Shown here: piece after piece, positions 1-9,100 of the stretch | Position numbering within the stretch: position 1 is the stretch's first letter | Layout of the letters: every line of letters begins with the position of its first letter | Assembly: GCA_009768935.1 (NCBI GenBank) | Contig: WESA01000021.1 | Coordinates: 1 to 43,753, forward strand | DNA: 43,753 nt | From: Rectinema subterraneum | GTDB taxonomy: Bacteria > Spirochaetota > Spirochaetia > Treponematales > Rectinemataceae | Reading direction: 5' to 3' | Position numbers and translations under genes: made by a program | Notes under the pieces: generated by a model | Told to the model about the DNA's origin: nothing | Seen by the model: only the letters and a program-made list of their open reading frames with translations | Database searches by the model: none

Positions 1-111
1 CCTCGCGATGGACACCCTTGGCGTTCGGCTACTGGTTCCCCTTACCGGGCCCAGACGGGACTTGGCAATGTATTGCCGCACCCGCTAGTGAGTGCGCCCT
101 GCCGGGCGCAC
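1..111 (-). mobile_element. Group II intron (class C), 5' end, truncated by window edge
   Basis: Read on the minus strand from base 111, the sequence begins GTGCG, the conserved 5' splice-site consensus of group II introns. GTGCGCCC then pairs with GGGCGCAC (104-111 with 92-99), followed by a GGGTGC...AAGTCCC stem and a block ending GCCAAGGGTGTCC near 10-22. From memory this order matches domain I of class C introns such as the Oceanobacillus iheyensis one. The catalytic remainder and any reverse transcriptase would lie left of base 1. The insertion point is 9 bases after the gdhA terminator stem and in the same orientation, which is the usual target for class C. The GTGC/AAGT loop carries an extra palindrome (64-77). 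A structured intergenic repeat is the alternative reading, but the GTGCG start plus target choice argue strongly for an intron. Confidence 0.87.
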
Positions 112-115
112 AACG

Positions 116-144
116 AAAAAGGCGGCCTTCTTTCGAAAGCCGCC
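116..144 (-). terminator. Rho-independent terminator of gdhA
   Basis: On the minus strand the stem GGCGGC (139-144) pairs with GCCGCC (121-126). The loop contains the self-complementary CTTTCGAAAG. A run of five T residues (116-120) follows. It sits 66 bases after the gdhA stop. It is also the apparent recognition structure for the adjoining group II intron. Confidence 0.88.
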
Positions 145-209
145 CATTCTTGCACAGTTTACGCTGATTTATGACTCGAGCTTACCTAGGATCCGCAGAG
201 CCTAAGCAA

Positions 210-1556
210 TTACACCAGCCCCTGCGCAATCATTGCGTCAGCGACTTTCTTGAAGCCCGCAATATTCGCTCCCACAATGTAATTGCCTTCAAAGCCATAT
301 TTGGCTGCGGTTTCAACACAGCTCTTGTGGATGTTGGTCATGATCTCGTGCAGGCGATGATCGACTTCTTCAGCGCTCCAAGCAAGCCGCATCGAGTTCT
401 GGCTCATTTCAAGGCCGCTTGTCGCGACACCGCCCGCATTCGCTGCCTTGCCAGGCCCGAACGGGATCTCCTTTTCGATAAAGAGCTTCCATGCTTCCGG
501 CGTACATCCCATATTCGAAACTTCGACGACAGTTTTTACGCCGTTGGCGATAAGCATCTTGGCATCTTCGCCATTGAGCTCGTTCTGGATAGCACAGGGC
601 ATCGCGATATCGACCTTCTGTTCCCATGGTTTTTTGCCTTTGTAGAAGACGGCCTTGGGGAATTTCTTGACATAGGTTTCCACTTTGTTGCGGTCGATGA
701 TGAGCATTTCCTCGAGATAGTCCCACTTTTCCTGCGTTCCGACGCCATCAGGATCGTACACATAGCCGTCCGGCCCGGAAATGGTGACGACCTTTGCACC
801 GAGCTGGCTGGCTTTGATGCAGGCGCCCCATGCGACATTTCCGAAGCCTGATACCGACACAGTCTTGCCTTCAAGCGTTTCGCCGCGAAGCTTGAGCATC
901 TCCTCTGCAAAATACACCGCGCCAAATCCGGTCGCTTCGGGCCTGATCAGAGATCCGCCAAACGACAATCCTTTGCCGGTAAACACGCCGGAAAATTGGT
1001 TTGCAAGCCTTTTGTACTGGCCGAACATGTAGCCTACCTCGCGCCCACCAACGCCGATATCACCAGCAGGGACATCGGTGTCCGGTCCGATATGGCGGAA
1101 AAGCTCAGTTACAAAACTCTGGCAGAAGCGCATAATCTCGTTGTCACTCTTGCCATTCGGGTCGAAATCCGATCCGCCCTTGCCGCCGCCCATCGGAAGC
1201 CCAGTGAGCGAATTCTTGAAAATCTGTTCGAATGCCAGAAATTTGAGGGTGGAAAGCGTAACTTTCGGATGGAAGCGAATCCCGCCCTTATACGGCCCGA
1301 TCGCCGAATTGAACTGAACCCGGTAGCCGCGATTGACATGGTATTCGCCCTTGTCATCCACCCAGGGAACACGGAACATCACGACTCGCTCTGGCTCGAC
1401 AATGCGCTCCAATATCTTCTGCTGCCGATATTTCGGCTCTGCTTCAATGAGCGGGGTGATAGATTCCAGAACCTCTTCTGTAGCCTGCAGGAACTCGCTT
1501 TCCCATGGATAGCGAGCGCGAAGTCCATCCAGCACTTCTTTTATGTAGGAATTCAT
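210..1556 (-). CDS. gdhA: Glutamate dehydrogenase (hexameric, NADP-type)
   Basis: Reversible amination of 2-oxoglutarate to L-glutamate in the cytoplasm, a main entry of ammonium into amino acids. The 448 residues are the usual length for the hexameric bacterial enzyme. Visible motifs are GPYKGG (K90), PMGGGKGG (catalytic K126), PAGDIGVGGRE (D166) and the Rossmann loop GFGNVA (237-242). The C-terminal half keeps the family's SNMG and GPGKAANAGGVATS segments. ATG is preceded by AGGAGGG (1561-1567 on the minus strand). It lies 119 bases downstream of corC but has its own promoter-like sequence and a strong terminator, so it is probably a separate unit. Cofactor preference (NADPH) is inferred from family resemblance only. 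Confidence 0.97.
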   Translation of the reverse strand: MNSYIKEVLDGLRARYPWESEFLQATEEVLESITPLIEAEPKYRQQKILERIVEPERVVMFRVPWVDDKGEYHVNRGYRVQFNSAIGPYKGGIRFHPKVTLSTLKFLAFEQIFKNSLTGLPMGGGKGGSDFDPNGKSDNEIMRFCQSFVTELFRHIGPDTDVPAGDIGVGGREVGYMFGQYKRLANQFSGVFTGKGLSFGGSLIRPEATGFGAVYFAEEMLKLRGETLEGKTVSVSGFGNVAWGACIKASQLGAKVVTISGPDGYVYDPDGVGTQEKWDYLEEMLIIDRNKVETYVKKFPKAVFYKGKKPWEQKVDIAMPCAIQNELNGEDAKMLIANGVKTVVEVSNMGCTPEAWKLFIEKEIPFGPGKAANAGGVATSGLEMSQNSMRLAWSAEEVDHRLHEIMTNIHKSCVETAAKYGFEGNYIVGANIAGFKKVADAMIAQGLV

Positions 1557-1615
1557 GTGTCCCTCCTTTTAGGGATTGTTCTTTTTCATGATGCCGGCAG
1601 AATGTCAGCATTCAA

Positions 1616-1644
1616 ATTCTATACCTGTTTATCGAATCATGCAA
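1616..1644 (-). promoter_or_regulatory. Putative sigma-70 promoter of gdhA
   Basis: On the minus strand TTGCAT (1639-1644), a 17-base spacer and TAGAAT (1616-1621), about 60 bases before the gdhA ATG. It matches 4/6 and 5/6 of the sigma-70 consensus. No start site is proven. Confidence 0.5.
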
Positions 1645-1675
1645 GTTGAATTGATATTTGAAATGCCGTTTTATA

Positions 1676-2440
1676 TTATGAAACGAGAATTCTGTCTATG
1701 CGCACAATGGTGAGGCGGTGCCCTTCCATTGCTTCCACAGTGAACTGAAGGTCTCCTGCAGTGACTTGCTCTCCGGTCGCAGGAATGCGCTCGAAAAGAT
1801 CAAACACATATCCGGCCAGACTATCGTATTCTCCAATGGGCAGCTGCGCGCCAATAGCCTCATTAAGGTCCTCGAGCCTGATGCGAGCATCACAACGCCA
1901 TGTATTTTCGCTGACTTTTATTACCTGTTCTGTCTCTTCATCGAATTCATCCTGAATTTCGCCAACGATCTCTTCGATAATGTCTTCAAGACACACTATG
2001 CCAGCGGTTCCGCCGTACTCATCCACTGCAATGGCAATATGCACGTGTCTGCGCTTGAATTCTTTTAAAAGACTGTCGATTCGTTTTGTTTCGGGCACAA
2101 AATAAGGCGGGCGGATCAGGCGCTTAAGCTCGAGGGGCTCTTTTTTTACAAGTGCCGCAAGCACATCCTTCGCATAGAGAATACCCACAATATTATCGAT
2201 TGTATCGGAATACACCGGAATTCGCGAATGCCCCGACTCTACCAATATCGCAAGTATCTCATCTATCGAAGTTGTGTTATCGACACAGACGGTATCTGTC
2301 CGAGGCACCATAACATCTTTGACTATTTTCTCCGGAAGATGCTCCACTCCTTCGATCATTTCGCGCTGTTCTTCGACTGATTCATTGCTCGACAATTCTG
2401 TCTTCGCGCGCGGCTTAAATATCTGCGAAAGAAGACTCAT
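1676..2440 (-). CDS. corC: CBS-pair / CorC_HlyC domain protein (CorC type)
   Basis: 254 residues. Two CBS domains occupy roughly 40-160, beginning at the family motif VMVPRTD. The C-terminal transporter-associated CorC_HlyC domain is at about 170-250. There is no DUF21 membrane domain, so this is the short soluble CorC form, linked in other bacteria to magnesium and cobalt efflux. The older name haemolysin TlyC/HlyC is not functional evidence. Its ATG overlaps the end of ybeY by 4 bases, indicating translational coupling. It is the last gene of the phoH-pgpH-ybeY-corC block, an order seen in many bacteria. Confidence 0.93.
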   Translation of the reverse strand: MSLLSQIFKPRAKTELSSNESVEEQREMIEGVEHLPEKIVKDVMVPRTDTVCVDNTTSIDEILAILVESGHSRIPVYSDTIDNIVGILYAKDVLAALVKKEPLELKRLIRPPYFVPETKRIDSLLKEFKRRHVHIAIAVDEYGGTAGIVCLEDIIEEIVGEIQDEFDEETEQVIKVSENTWRCDARIRLEDLNEAIGAQLPIGEYDSLAGYVFDLFERIPATGEQVTAGDLQFTVEAMEGHRLTIVRIDRILVS

Positions 2441-2898
2441 AGAATCGAATTTCCTCCCAGCTGGCCCAAGAGCTGTTCCTGGAGATGCATCATTGGCTGA
2501 TCCGGCTCATTATCTTCATGATTCATGCCTGACAGATGAAGAATGCCATGAATGATGAGCCTCCGCAACTCTTCGTCCGCGCTTACGCCAAAATCCTCCG
2601 CATTGCGGTAGAGAGCCGGAACGCTGATCACTACATCGCCAGCGATAAAAACATCTTCGCCATCGTTTACATGTTCGAGTTCTCCAAGGGTAAACGACAG
2701 CACGTCTGTCGGCGCATCGATGTTCCGATAGTCTCGGTTGAGCGATTGCATGGTTGCATCATCGCAGAATGTGAGCGAAATCTGCCAGTTCTGTTTTTTA
2801 AGCGCATCGAGCACAGACAGCGCATAATTAGCAGCGCGCTGCGCCCAAGCAGGCTCGTCGGTTCCAATTACTGAATAAAAGACTTCATTCCCGTTCAT
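2437..2898 (-). CDS. ybeY: Endoribonuclease YbeY (rRNA maturation factor)
   Basis: Single-strand-specific metallo-endoribonuclease needed for 16S rRNA 3'-end processing and late 70S ribosome quality control. 153 residues. The family motif PTDVLSF is at 63-69, and the zinc site is HGILHLSGMNH with H117, H121 and H127. The usual final part, HGxLHLxGxDH, has Asn in place of Asp, which is tolerated because the three His ligands are intact. AGGAGC precedes the ATG. It overlaps pgpH and corC by 4 bases on each side, consistent with one transcript. Confidence 0.96.
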   Translation of the reverse strand: MNGNEVFYSVIGTDEPAWAQRAANYALSVLDALKKQNWQISLTFCDDATMQSLNRDYRNIDAPTDVLSFTLGELEHVNDGEDVFIAGDVVISVPALYRNAEDFGVSADEELRRLIIHGILHLSGMNHEDNEPDQPMMHLQEQLLGQLGGNSIL

Positions 2899-5093
2899 TG
2901 CTGCTCCTGGCCTGGATATTCGATCCGGGTATGCATCTGGGATTGCAGAATCCTCGAAAAAGCCTCCTCGGTGATGCGGATGTCGCGCATAGTGAGCTCG
3001 CTGTCTTCGAGCTGGCCGGTGTTCAGCTTATGCAAAATGAGCTGATGAACGAATTGCTCGAGTTTGGCTGAGCTTGGGTTTTTCAGCGAACGGGAAGCGG
3101 CTTCCACAGTATCGGCAAGCATGACGATCGCGGCTTCCTTGCTTTTCGGATGCTCTCCCTGATAGCTGAAAGACTGCACATCCGCCTCTGAGACGCTGTC
3201 TTTCACTTTGCTGATGATGGCTTCCATAACCGAATTGCCGTGGTGCTGGCCGATAATCTCAATGACTTCTTTCGGAAGTCCTATCTCCCGACCACGCTCG
3301 ACACCATCTTTCACATGTCGCCGGATAATGCTCGCGGAAAGCGACGGGTTGATATCATCATGCCGATTGACGCCTTTTTGGTTTTCCGTGAAATATTCAG
3401 GGTGCTCGATTTTTCCAATATCGTGATAGTATGCGCCTATCCGGGCTAAAAGCGGGTTCGCGCCGATATCTTTGGCTGCGGCTTCTGCGAGATGCGCGAC
3501 TTGTATCGAATGGGCATATGTCCCCGGAGCGTTCGAGAGCATTTCCTTGAGAATTGGAGCATTGATGTCAGCGAGTTCCATGAGGCGGAACTGTGTAGCC
3601 CTGTCGAGAAGACGCTCGAAAAGAGGCAGCAGGAGCAGAATGAACGAGCCGCCTGCAAAACCATTGAGCGCTCCAAGACCCATAGACTGGATGAGCTCTG
3701 CTGCATTCGGTTTCTGGTTGAGCAGAAGTATTATTGCAAGCAATGCTTGTATTATAGCCTGGAAAATTGCTGCGCGGGCGAGCATGATTCTCGTTCGGGC
3801 AGTCCGCATGGTCAGCGTCGCAGATATTCCTGCCAAAAGAATGCCGATCATGAACTGCGCATTCAGATTTGTCGCCGCACCCGTCAGAAAAAATGAAATC
3901 AGGCTGAAGAAAATGCCCGTCCGCGGCCCGTAGAGCAACGAAACAAGCCCCGCGAACAGAGAAGCTGGCACAAACAGCGCTCCACGCGAAAGACTCTTGC
4001 TGTCAATCACATTCTGAATCACCAGAATCCAGTACAATAAAATGAGCAGTGAAGAAAGCAAAAACAGCAGCGAAGACCTGTCGCTCGGAAAATCGGACAA
4101 ATCCTTCACTCTGGCGAGCAGGAACCCGAGCAGTGAAGCCACAAGGAGCAGTCCCAGCCCAGTCATCAATACGCCGACATCGGAAACCAGAATCGCCGAA
4201 CGTATTGTCTTTATCTGCTGATATAATTCCGGTGTGACCAGTTCGCCTTTCCGGACGAGAATTTCGTTTCGGCTTACAAACCGTGTCACCGGTTCCACCC
4301 GCGCGCGGGCCGCTGCAATGCGCTTTTCCGAAAGACCCTGGTCAAAGAATACATTCTCTCGCAGAAGCGCTTTCCCGAGAAGGCGCACATACTGTTTCAT
4401 CGATTCCGGAACGTGCCGTGCATCCATTTCATCGTCTAGCCGATTACCCAGATTCGCAAGCGTAATCATGCCATTCACCGGCAGCTGTTCACTCTCCTGC
4501 CTGGTCCCCAAAGTGCGGACAAGCTCGTAATAATTGGGATTGAATTGATCGAAAACTCCATCGGGGAGGGATACAACTCCTTTCCCCAGCATACTCTCAA
4601 CAATATCGCTGACATAGACAAACGCCTGGGCATTCAATTTCGCGCGCACCAGAACAGTGTACAGTTCCGGCTGAAACAAGTCTGGAAAACGGCTTCGCAA
4701 AAGGAGGCTCAGCGCATCTACCCCTCCAGGCTCCCCAGCAAGCTGCCTATAATACGAAGCAAATGCTTCGGCCTTTTCGCGCACCGCTGATGTGATTTTG
4801 TCATCGAGGACAAAGACGGCAAGCACAAGCCGTTCTTCAGCCAGAATTTTCCGCTGGGTCGCTTCCTTATCGACATATACTGTATCTTTGCCCGCATACA
4901 CATCGGAATCGGCTACCTTGCCTGGCTGGATGGATCTGAGCGAATTGCGGCTTCCAAGAGCAGAAGGCCCCAAAAATACAAGGCCGACCGCTGCAATGAC
5001 GATTGCCGCCAGAAAGTACCACATCGACGGCGCCATCGAAGCAAGCTGCCTCAGGAGGGAACTGAAAAACAGCTCATCATTATTCTTTTTCAT
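2895..5093 (-). CDS. pgpH: 7TM-HD family membrane phosphohydrolase (PgpH/YqfF type)
   Basis: 732-residue membrane protein. It has an N-terminal TM helix (about 25-42), an extracytoplasmic 7TMR-HDED-like region (about 55-300), a cluster of seven hydrophobic helices (about 300-495) and a cytoplasmic HD domain (about 520-690). The HD domain shows YAHSIQVAHLAE (H528) and the YYHDIGK metal motif (H557, D558), followed by HDDINPSLSA and QHHGNS. Characterised relatives (Listeria PgpH) hydrolyse cyclic di-AMP, so the same activity is inferred here. No diadenylate cyclase gene is in the window. The ATG lies inside the last codons of phoH (14-base overlap). Confidence 0.94.
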   Translation of the reverse strand: MKKNNDELFFSSLLRQLASMAPSMWYFLAAIVIAAVGLVFLGPSALGSRNSLRSIQPGKVADSDVYAGKDTVYVDKEATQRKILAEERLVLAVFVLDDKITSAVREKAEAFASYYRQLAGEPGGVDALSLLLRSRFPDLFQPELYTVLVRAKLNAQAFVYVSDIVESMLGKGVVSLPDGVFDQFNPNYYELVRTLGTRQESEQLPVNGMITLANLGNRLDDEMDARHVPESMKQYVRLLGKALLRENVFFDQGLSEKRIAAARARVEPVTRFVSRNEILVRKGELVTPELYQQIKTIRSAILVSDVGVLMTGLGLLLVASLLGFLLARVKDLSDFPSDRSSLLFLLSSLLILLYWILVIQNVIDSKSLSRGALFVPASLFAGLVSLLYGPRTGIFFSLISFFLTGAATNLNAQFMIGILLAGISATLTMRTARTRIMLARAAIFQAIIQALLAIILLLNQKPNAAELIQSMGLGALNGFAGGSFILLLLPLFERLLDRATQFRLMELADINAPILKEMLSNAPGTYAHSIQVAHLAEAAAKDIGANPLLARIGAYYHDIGKIEHPEYFTENQKGVNRHDDINPSLSASIIRRHVKDGVERGREIGLPKEVIEIIGQHHGNSVMEAIISKVKDSVSEADVQSFSYQGEHPKSKEAAIVMLADTVEAASRSLKNPSSAKLEQFVHQLILHKLNTGQLEDSELTMRDIRITEEAFSRILQSQMHTRIEYPGQEQQ

Positions 5094-6072
5094 ATGCTTC
5101 TATAATCTTGCGCACCAATGGACTTCGCACGACATCGCGCGCATCGAGCCTGCTCACGAATACTTCATCGATATGCTCAAGCAGGGTAACAGCATGGACA
5201 AGGCCAGATTCGTTTTTCTTTGGCAGATCGATCTGAGTAATGTCCCCTGTCACGATCGCTTTGGTATGGTCGCCGAGCCTGGTCAGAAACATCTTCATCT
5301 GTTCCTTTGTCGTATTCTGTCCCTCATCCAATATCACAATGCAATTGGTAAGGCTGCGACCGCGCATGTATGCAAGCGGCGCGACTTCAATCGCCCTGCT
5401 CTCTTCGAGACGGCGAATGGTTTCATATGGAACAAGCGCTTCCATGGCATCATAGAGGGGTCTGAGATAAGGATTGATTTTCTGCTCCAGGTCACCTGGA
5501 AGATAGCCAAGGCTTTCGCCCGCCTCTACGACGGGGCGGGTCAGAATAAGCTTCCTTCTTGTTTTCGCTAGAAGTTCCCGCAGCGCATACGCCATGGCGA
5601 GGTAGGTTTTGCCGGTTCCTGCAGGACCAATCGCAAATACCAGATCATGCATCGCAATGCCCTGGAGATACAAGCTCTGTCCGGAGGAACGGGGGAAAAC
5701 TTTGCCAAACCCGTTCGGAATCTGGATGCAGGTATCGAGAAACTTCGAAATACCGCTTTCGTTCTCTTCTGGCGCGCTTTGATCTCCTCTGTCGTCAGGC
5801 TGTTTCCCTTCGGGCGTCAACTCTGCATGAAGGGCAATGATGAGTTCGGGCGTGGCAGGAACTCCATCTTCAATCGAGGTTCCGATTGCACTGACAAGCT
5901 GCGAGAAAAGGCCGACAACCTCGTCATTCTCGCTTTCGATGAAAAGCTCGTTCCCTCTGCTCAGCACCCGCGCGCCAAGAAGGCTGCTCAACACAGAAAG
6001 ATTGTAGTCGTTTGCACCACAGAGTTCCGCGAGAAGGCGTGTATCTTCAAGTACTATATGCGAAGGACTCAA
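5080..6072 (-). CDS. phoH: PhoH-family ATPase
   Basis: 330 residues. The N-terminal small domain (about 1-80) is followed by a linker rich in Glu, Asp and Gln (85-110) and the P-loop PhoH domain (about 125-328). Walker A is GPAGTGKT (149-156), Walker B is CIVILDE (244-250), and the GDITQIDLP segment is also present. Members bind ATP, and some have RNA-related functions; the physiological role is not settled. Translation starts at TTG: AGGAGAG (minus strand, 6076-6082) lies just upstream and no ATG occurs near the N-terminus. It is the first gene of the phoH-pgpH-ybeY-corC block. Confidence 0.93.
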   Translation of the reverse strand: MSPSHIVLEDTRLLAELCGANDYNLSVLSSLLGARVLSRGNELFIESENDEVVGLFSQLVSAIGTSIEDGVPATPELIIALHAELTPEGKQPDDRGDQSAPEENESGISKFLDTCIQIPNGFGKVFPRSSGQSLYLQGIAMHDLVFAIGPAGTGKTYLAMAYALRELLAKTRRKLILTRPVVEAGESLGYLPGDLEQKINPYLRPLYDAMEALVPYETIRRLEESRAIEVAPLAYMRGRSLTNCIVILDEGQNTTKEQMKMFLTRLGDHTKAIVTGDITQIDLPKKNESGLVHAVTLLEHIDEVFVSRLDARDVVRSPLVRKIIEAYEKE

Positions 6073-6167
6073 TCGCTCTCCTGATTCATGAAAAAATGCG
6101 CTATTACTTTTAATATACTACGATATACTTACTCTTTCCAGTCATCGCGCTGCTTGCGGAGCGCGTA

Positions 6168-9100
6168 TTATTCGCGGAAGGCGCCTTCGCTGTAATTGAT
6201 TGAGCTCTTGATCGCGGATATATCTTTCCAGGTAACAGCTATGCTGAACGACACGTCCATCTGGTAGTAAGGCCGTCCTGTATCCGGCGTGATCAGTGTC
6301 GGCCCCGCAGCGATACTTCCGGCAAGATCCCAGTCGTGGGCATCGACCGCAAGTGTGAGCGAAAGCTTCTGCAGCTTGAAGAGTGTCCGCTGAAGACGTG
6401 CGCTGTCCCAAATCGAAAGGCTGTCGAGCAAGTCATTGAAAAAGTTTCTCTTATATATTTCGGGATCGAGATCACCGGCTACAGGGAGCAGCCCCGCGTA
6501 ATACCTCCAGAAAGATTTATTGATCGATGAGACCGAAAGATCGAGGGACAAGCCGCCCGAATTCTTGAGGGAAATGCGAAAATCAGAGCCAAATATGGCA
6601 TTTGTGTATTGAATGAGATTTTGACTGAGCGAAAGAGCGCTCCCAAATTCGAAATACCACACCAGCTTGTCGCTGATATCCTGCGGCGGCTTCATCATGA
6701 GCACCGGTTTCCAGGAGAGCGAAACAGTAGAAGGTCTGAAATATTGCGTCCCGTCCTGGATCCATGAGCCACTTTTAAATGTATAGCCATTGGCTTTCTG
6801 CGCGGTGAAGCGAGCATTGAAGGACCAGGCTGTGATGTCGGCACTCACACTGAGTGGCGCATTCGCATCAAAATCCCAGGCTGCGTTCGCCGCAAATCGC
6901 AGTTGTTTCAATGGCTGCAACGAGACATTTCCGGCAAGCGAAGTTGACTTGAGGTCAGCCAGCGAAGATTGGCGGGAAATGATATACGCCGCTCCGAAAC
7001 TGGCAATTCCGGCGGCGGAAGATAGAGAGAATGTGTAATTCTCGAGGAGAGGAGGCAAGGCGATTTTAAAACTCAAGCGTTCCGATGTCGAGCCGATTTT
7101 TGCTGCGAGCTCGGCGAGTATGGAGTGATCGCGTATCATGGTATCGTCCCATGAAAGCCAATTCAATTTATATACAGGGTTTGCATTGACACCACTGCCG
7201 TCGAGGCCTTCATAGCTCACCATGGCAATTTTGCCGGACAATGAGTACTGGAGTTTTGAAGCAGCGAGCATATCGATATTTCGCAGAGGCGACCATATGA
7301 TGCTCGTCCCGGCATTCCAGCTCGCCGTGTTGTAGCCATAGTCAGCGAGCTTGAATGGATGTACTGTTGTGGGAGAAACGCGCTCGTCATACAAATACGG
7401 ACGATACTGCACCTGCCCGCTTACGCCGCTCGAAAATTGAAAATCGAGAGCAGCTTTCTCGACAGAAAGCTGAGAATTCAAGCTGGCATTATTGCGGCTG
7501 CCCAGAAGCCAGTACCAACTTTTAAAGTCGATATCCTGCGGTTTCTGCCAGGCAAAGCTATAGAATCGATCTTCGATATACATTGCATTGGAAGTGGTCC
7601 ACCCCAATGAAGCAGCATTGCTCCGCGCGATGATGCCGGAAGCAGAGAATGTCGTATCTACCACGCGCGCATTTTCTGGATAGAAAAAATGCCGTTGTGG
7701 ATTGACTGCATTGAGACGAAGCTGTGCCGCTGTCATTCCGCTTGTCGATGCATATTTGCTCTTCCAGCTGAGCGATGAAGAGAGGTTGCTTAGATTGAAT
7801 GTCAGAGGTTTCTGAGTGTTCTTCGCTCTCCATGACCATGAAAGGCTGGCTTTCTGGACAAATGAAGTGCGTTCGCTCACAGTACTGCTCGCGCCACCGA
7901 ATATCGAGAAGAAATCATAGGACTCTTTGCGATCCAGAAAATCCTGATCGATGAACGGATCGGAATAGAACGGCAGACTCACCTTCCAGCTCAGCCCCGA
8001 AGCATTCCGCCTGGAAGACGCTTCAAAGCTGGTCACAAACCTCACCGGCAGAGCAATTGAGCCAAATTTCCAGTCATTCCATACCGATTTGTAGTTTCCT
8101 GCCCAATCGTATGGCGAATAGTAGCCGGTCGACTCAAGAAAAACAGAACGCGACAGCCCCACGCCGACAAGCCAGCTGAGATTGACAGGCAAGCGGGATG
8201 CGCTTTTTCCGCGCAAGCCCGCAAAGGCGCCAAGAGAAGAATATGCATCGACAAGCACGGCAAGCGATGACGTATCGCTTTGTTCTGTGGTTGTTTGCGT
8301 TCTTGAGACATATGTGCCGAATGAGCCGGTAGCCCCTTGCTGAAGCGAAAATGCAGACGACTGGCGAGCTTCCGCGCCCTGGGTTCCCGCTACATAGGTC
8401 GTTGTCTGAACAAAGCCGCCCTGACGGGACCGGAACCCGACTACGGGATGAAACACGGACGCTTTTGAAGGATAATAGAAAAACGGCAGCCACAATACCG
8501 GAATACTGCCGACATACAAAGTCGCATTGACTACCGCCCAATCGCCCGAACCGAACAGCCATATTTTTTTCGCGCGCAGAATATAGTGCGGATCAATCGC
8601 ATCGCATGCGGTAAGCGACCCATTCGCAAGCGAAACCACCTCTTCGGACTTGGAAATCAGTGTGCCAAAATGGACAATCAGTGTTCGGCTTTCCGCTCCG
8701 GTTGGTTCCATATTGAACGAGCCATCGACAAACACGCCAGAGGATTCATCGAGATTCACAGCGATGGATTGGCCCTTGTAAATATCGGTTCTGGTTTTCG
8801 TTTCCCTTGTGTACTCGACATTGCCAGCCGCCTGTACTTCGTTTGTATCCCTGTTGAACACAAGGTATTGCGCCGATATGCGGTGAATCGTTCCTTGCGA
8901 GTCTGCAAAGCGAATCTCTAGAGGGCCATTGACGCGTATCTCTTTGGTGCCATTTTCAATTGTAAAATACTGAACATTTCCGGCCTTTTCGATAGTCATG
9001 GAAACATCGCCCTTGACTTTTGGAATTGGCTCGAATCCAAAATGGGCAAAAAGGCGAGCTCTGAGCTCATCGGCTGTTCCGTCTGCAGAAAGCCCATATT

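Noticed and set aside
1..111. Integron attC site or rRNA fragment
   Set aside because: The inverted repeats first suggested an attC-like site, but no RYYYAAC/GTTRRRY boxes are present and no rRNA helix fits. The GTGCG start and GCCAAGGGTGTCC block on the minus strand fit a group II intron.
171..1649. Long plus-strand frames opposite gdhA (e.g. 171-851, 996-1649)
   Set aside because: They mirror the codons of a clearly conserved gdhA, have no ribosome sites and resemble no protein family.
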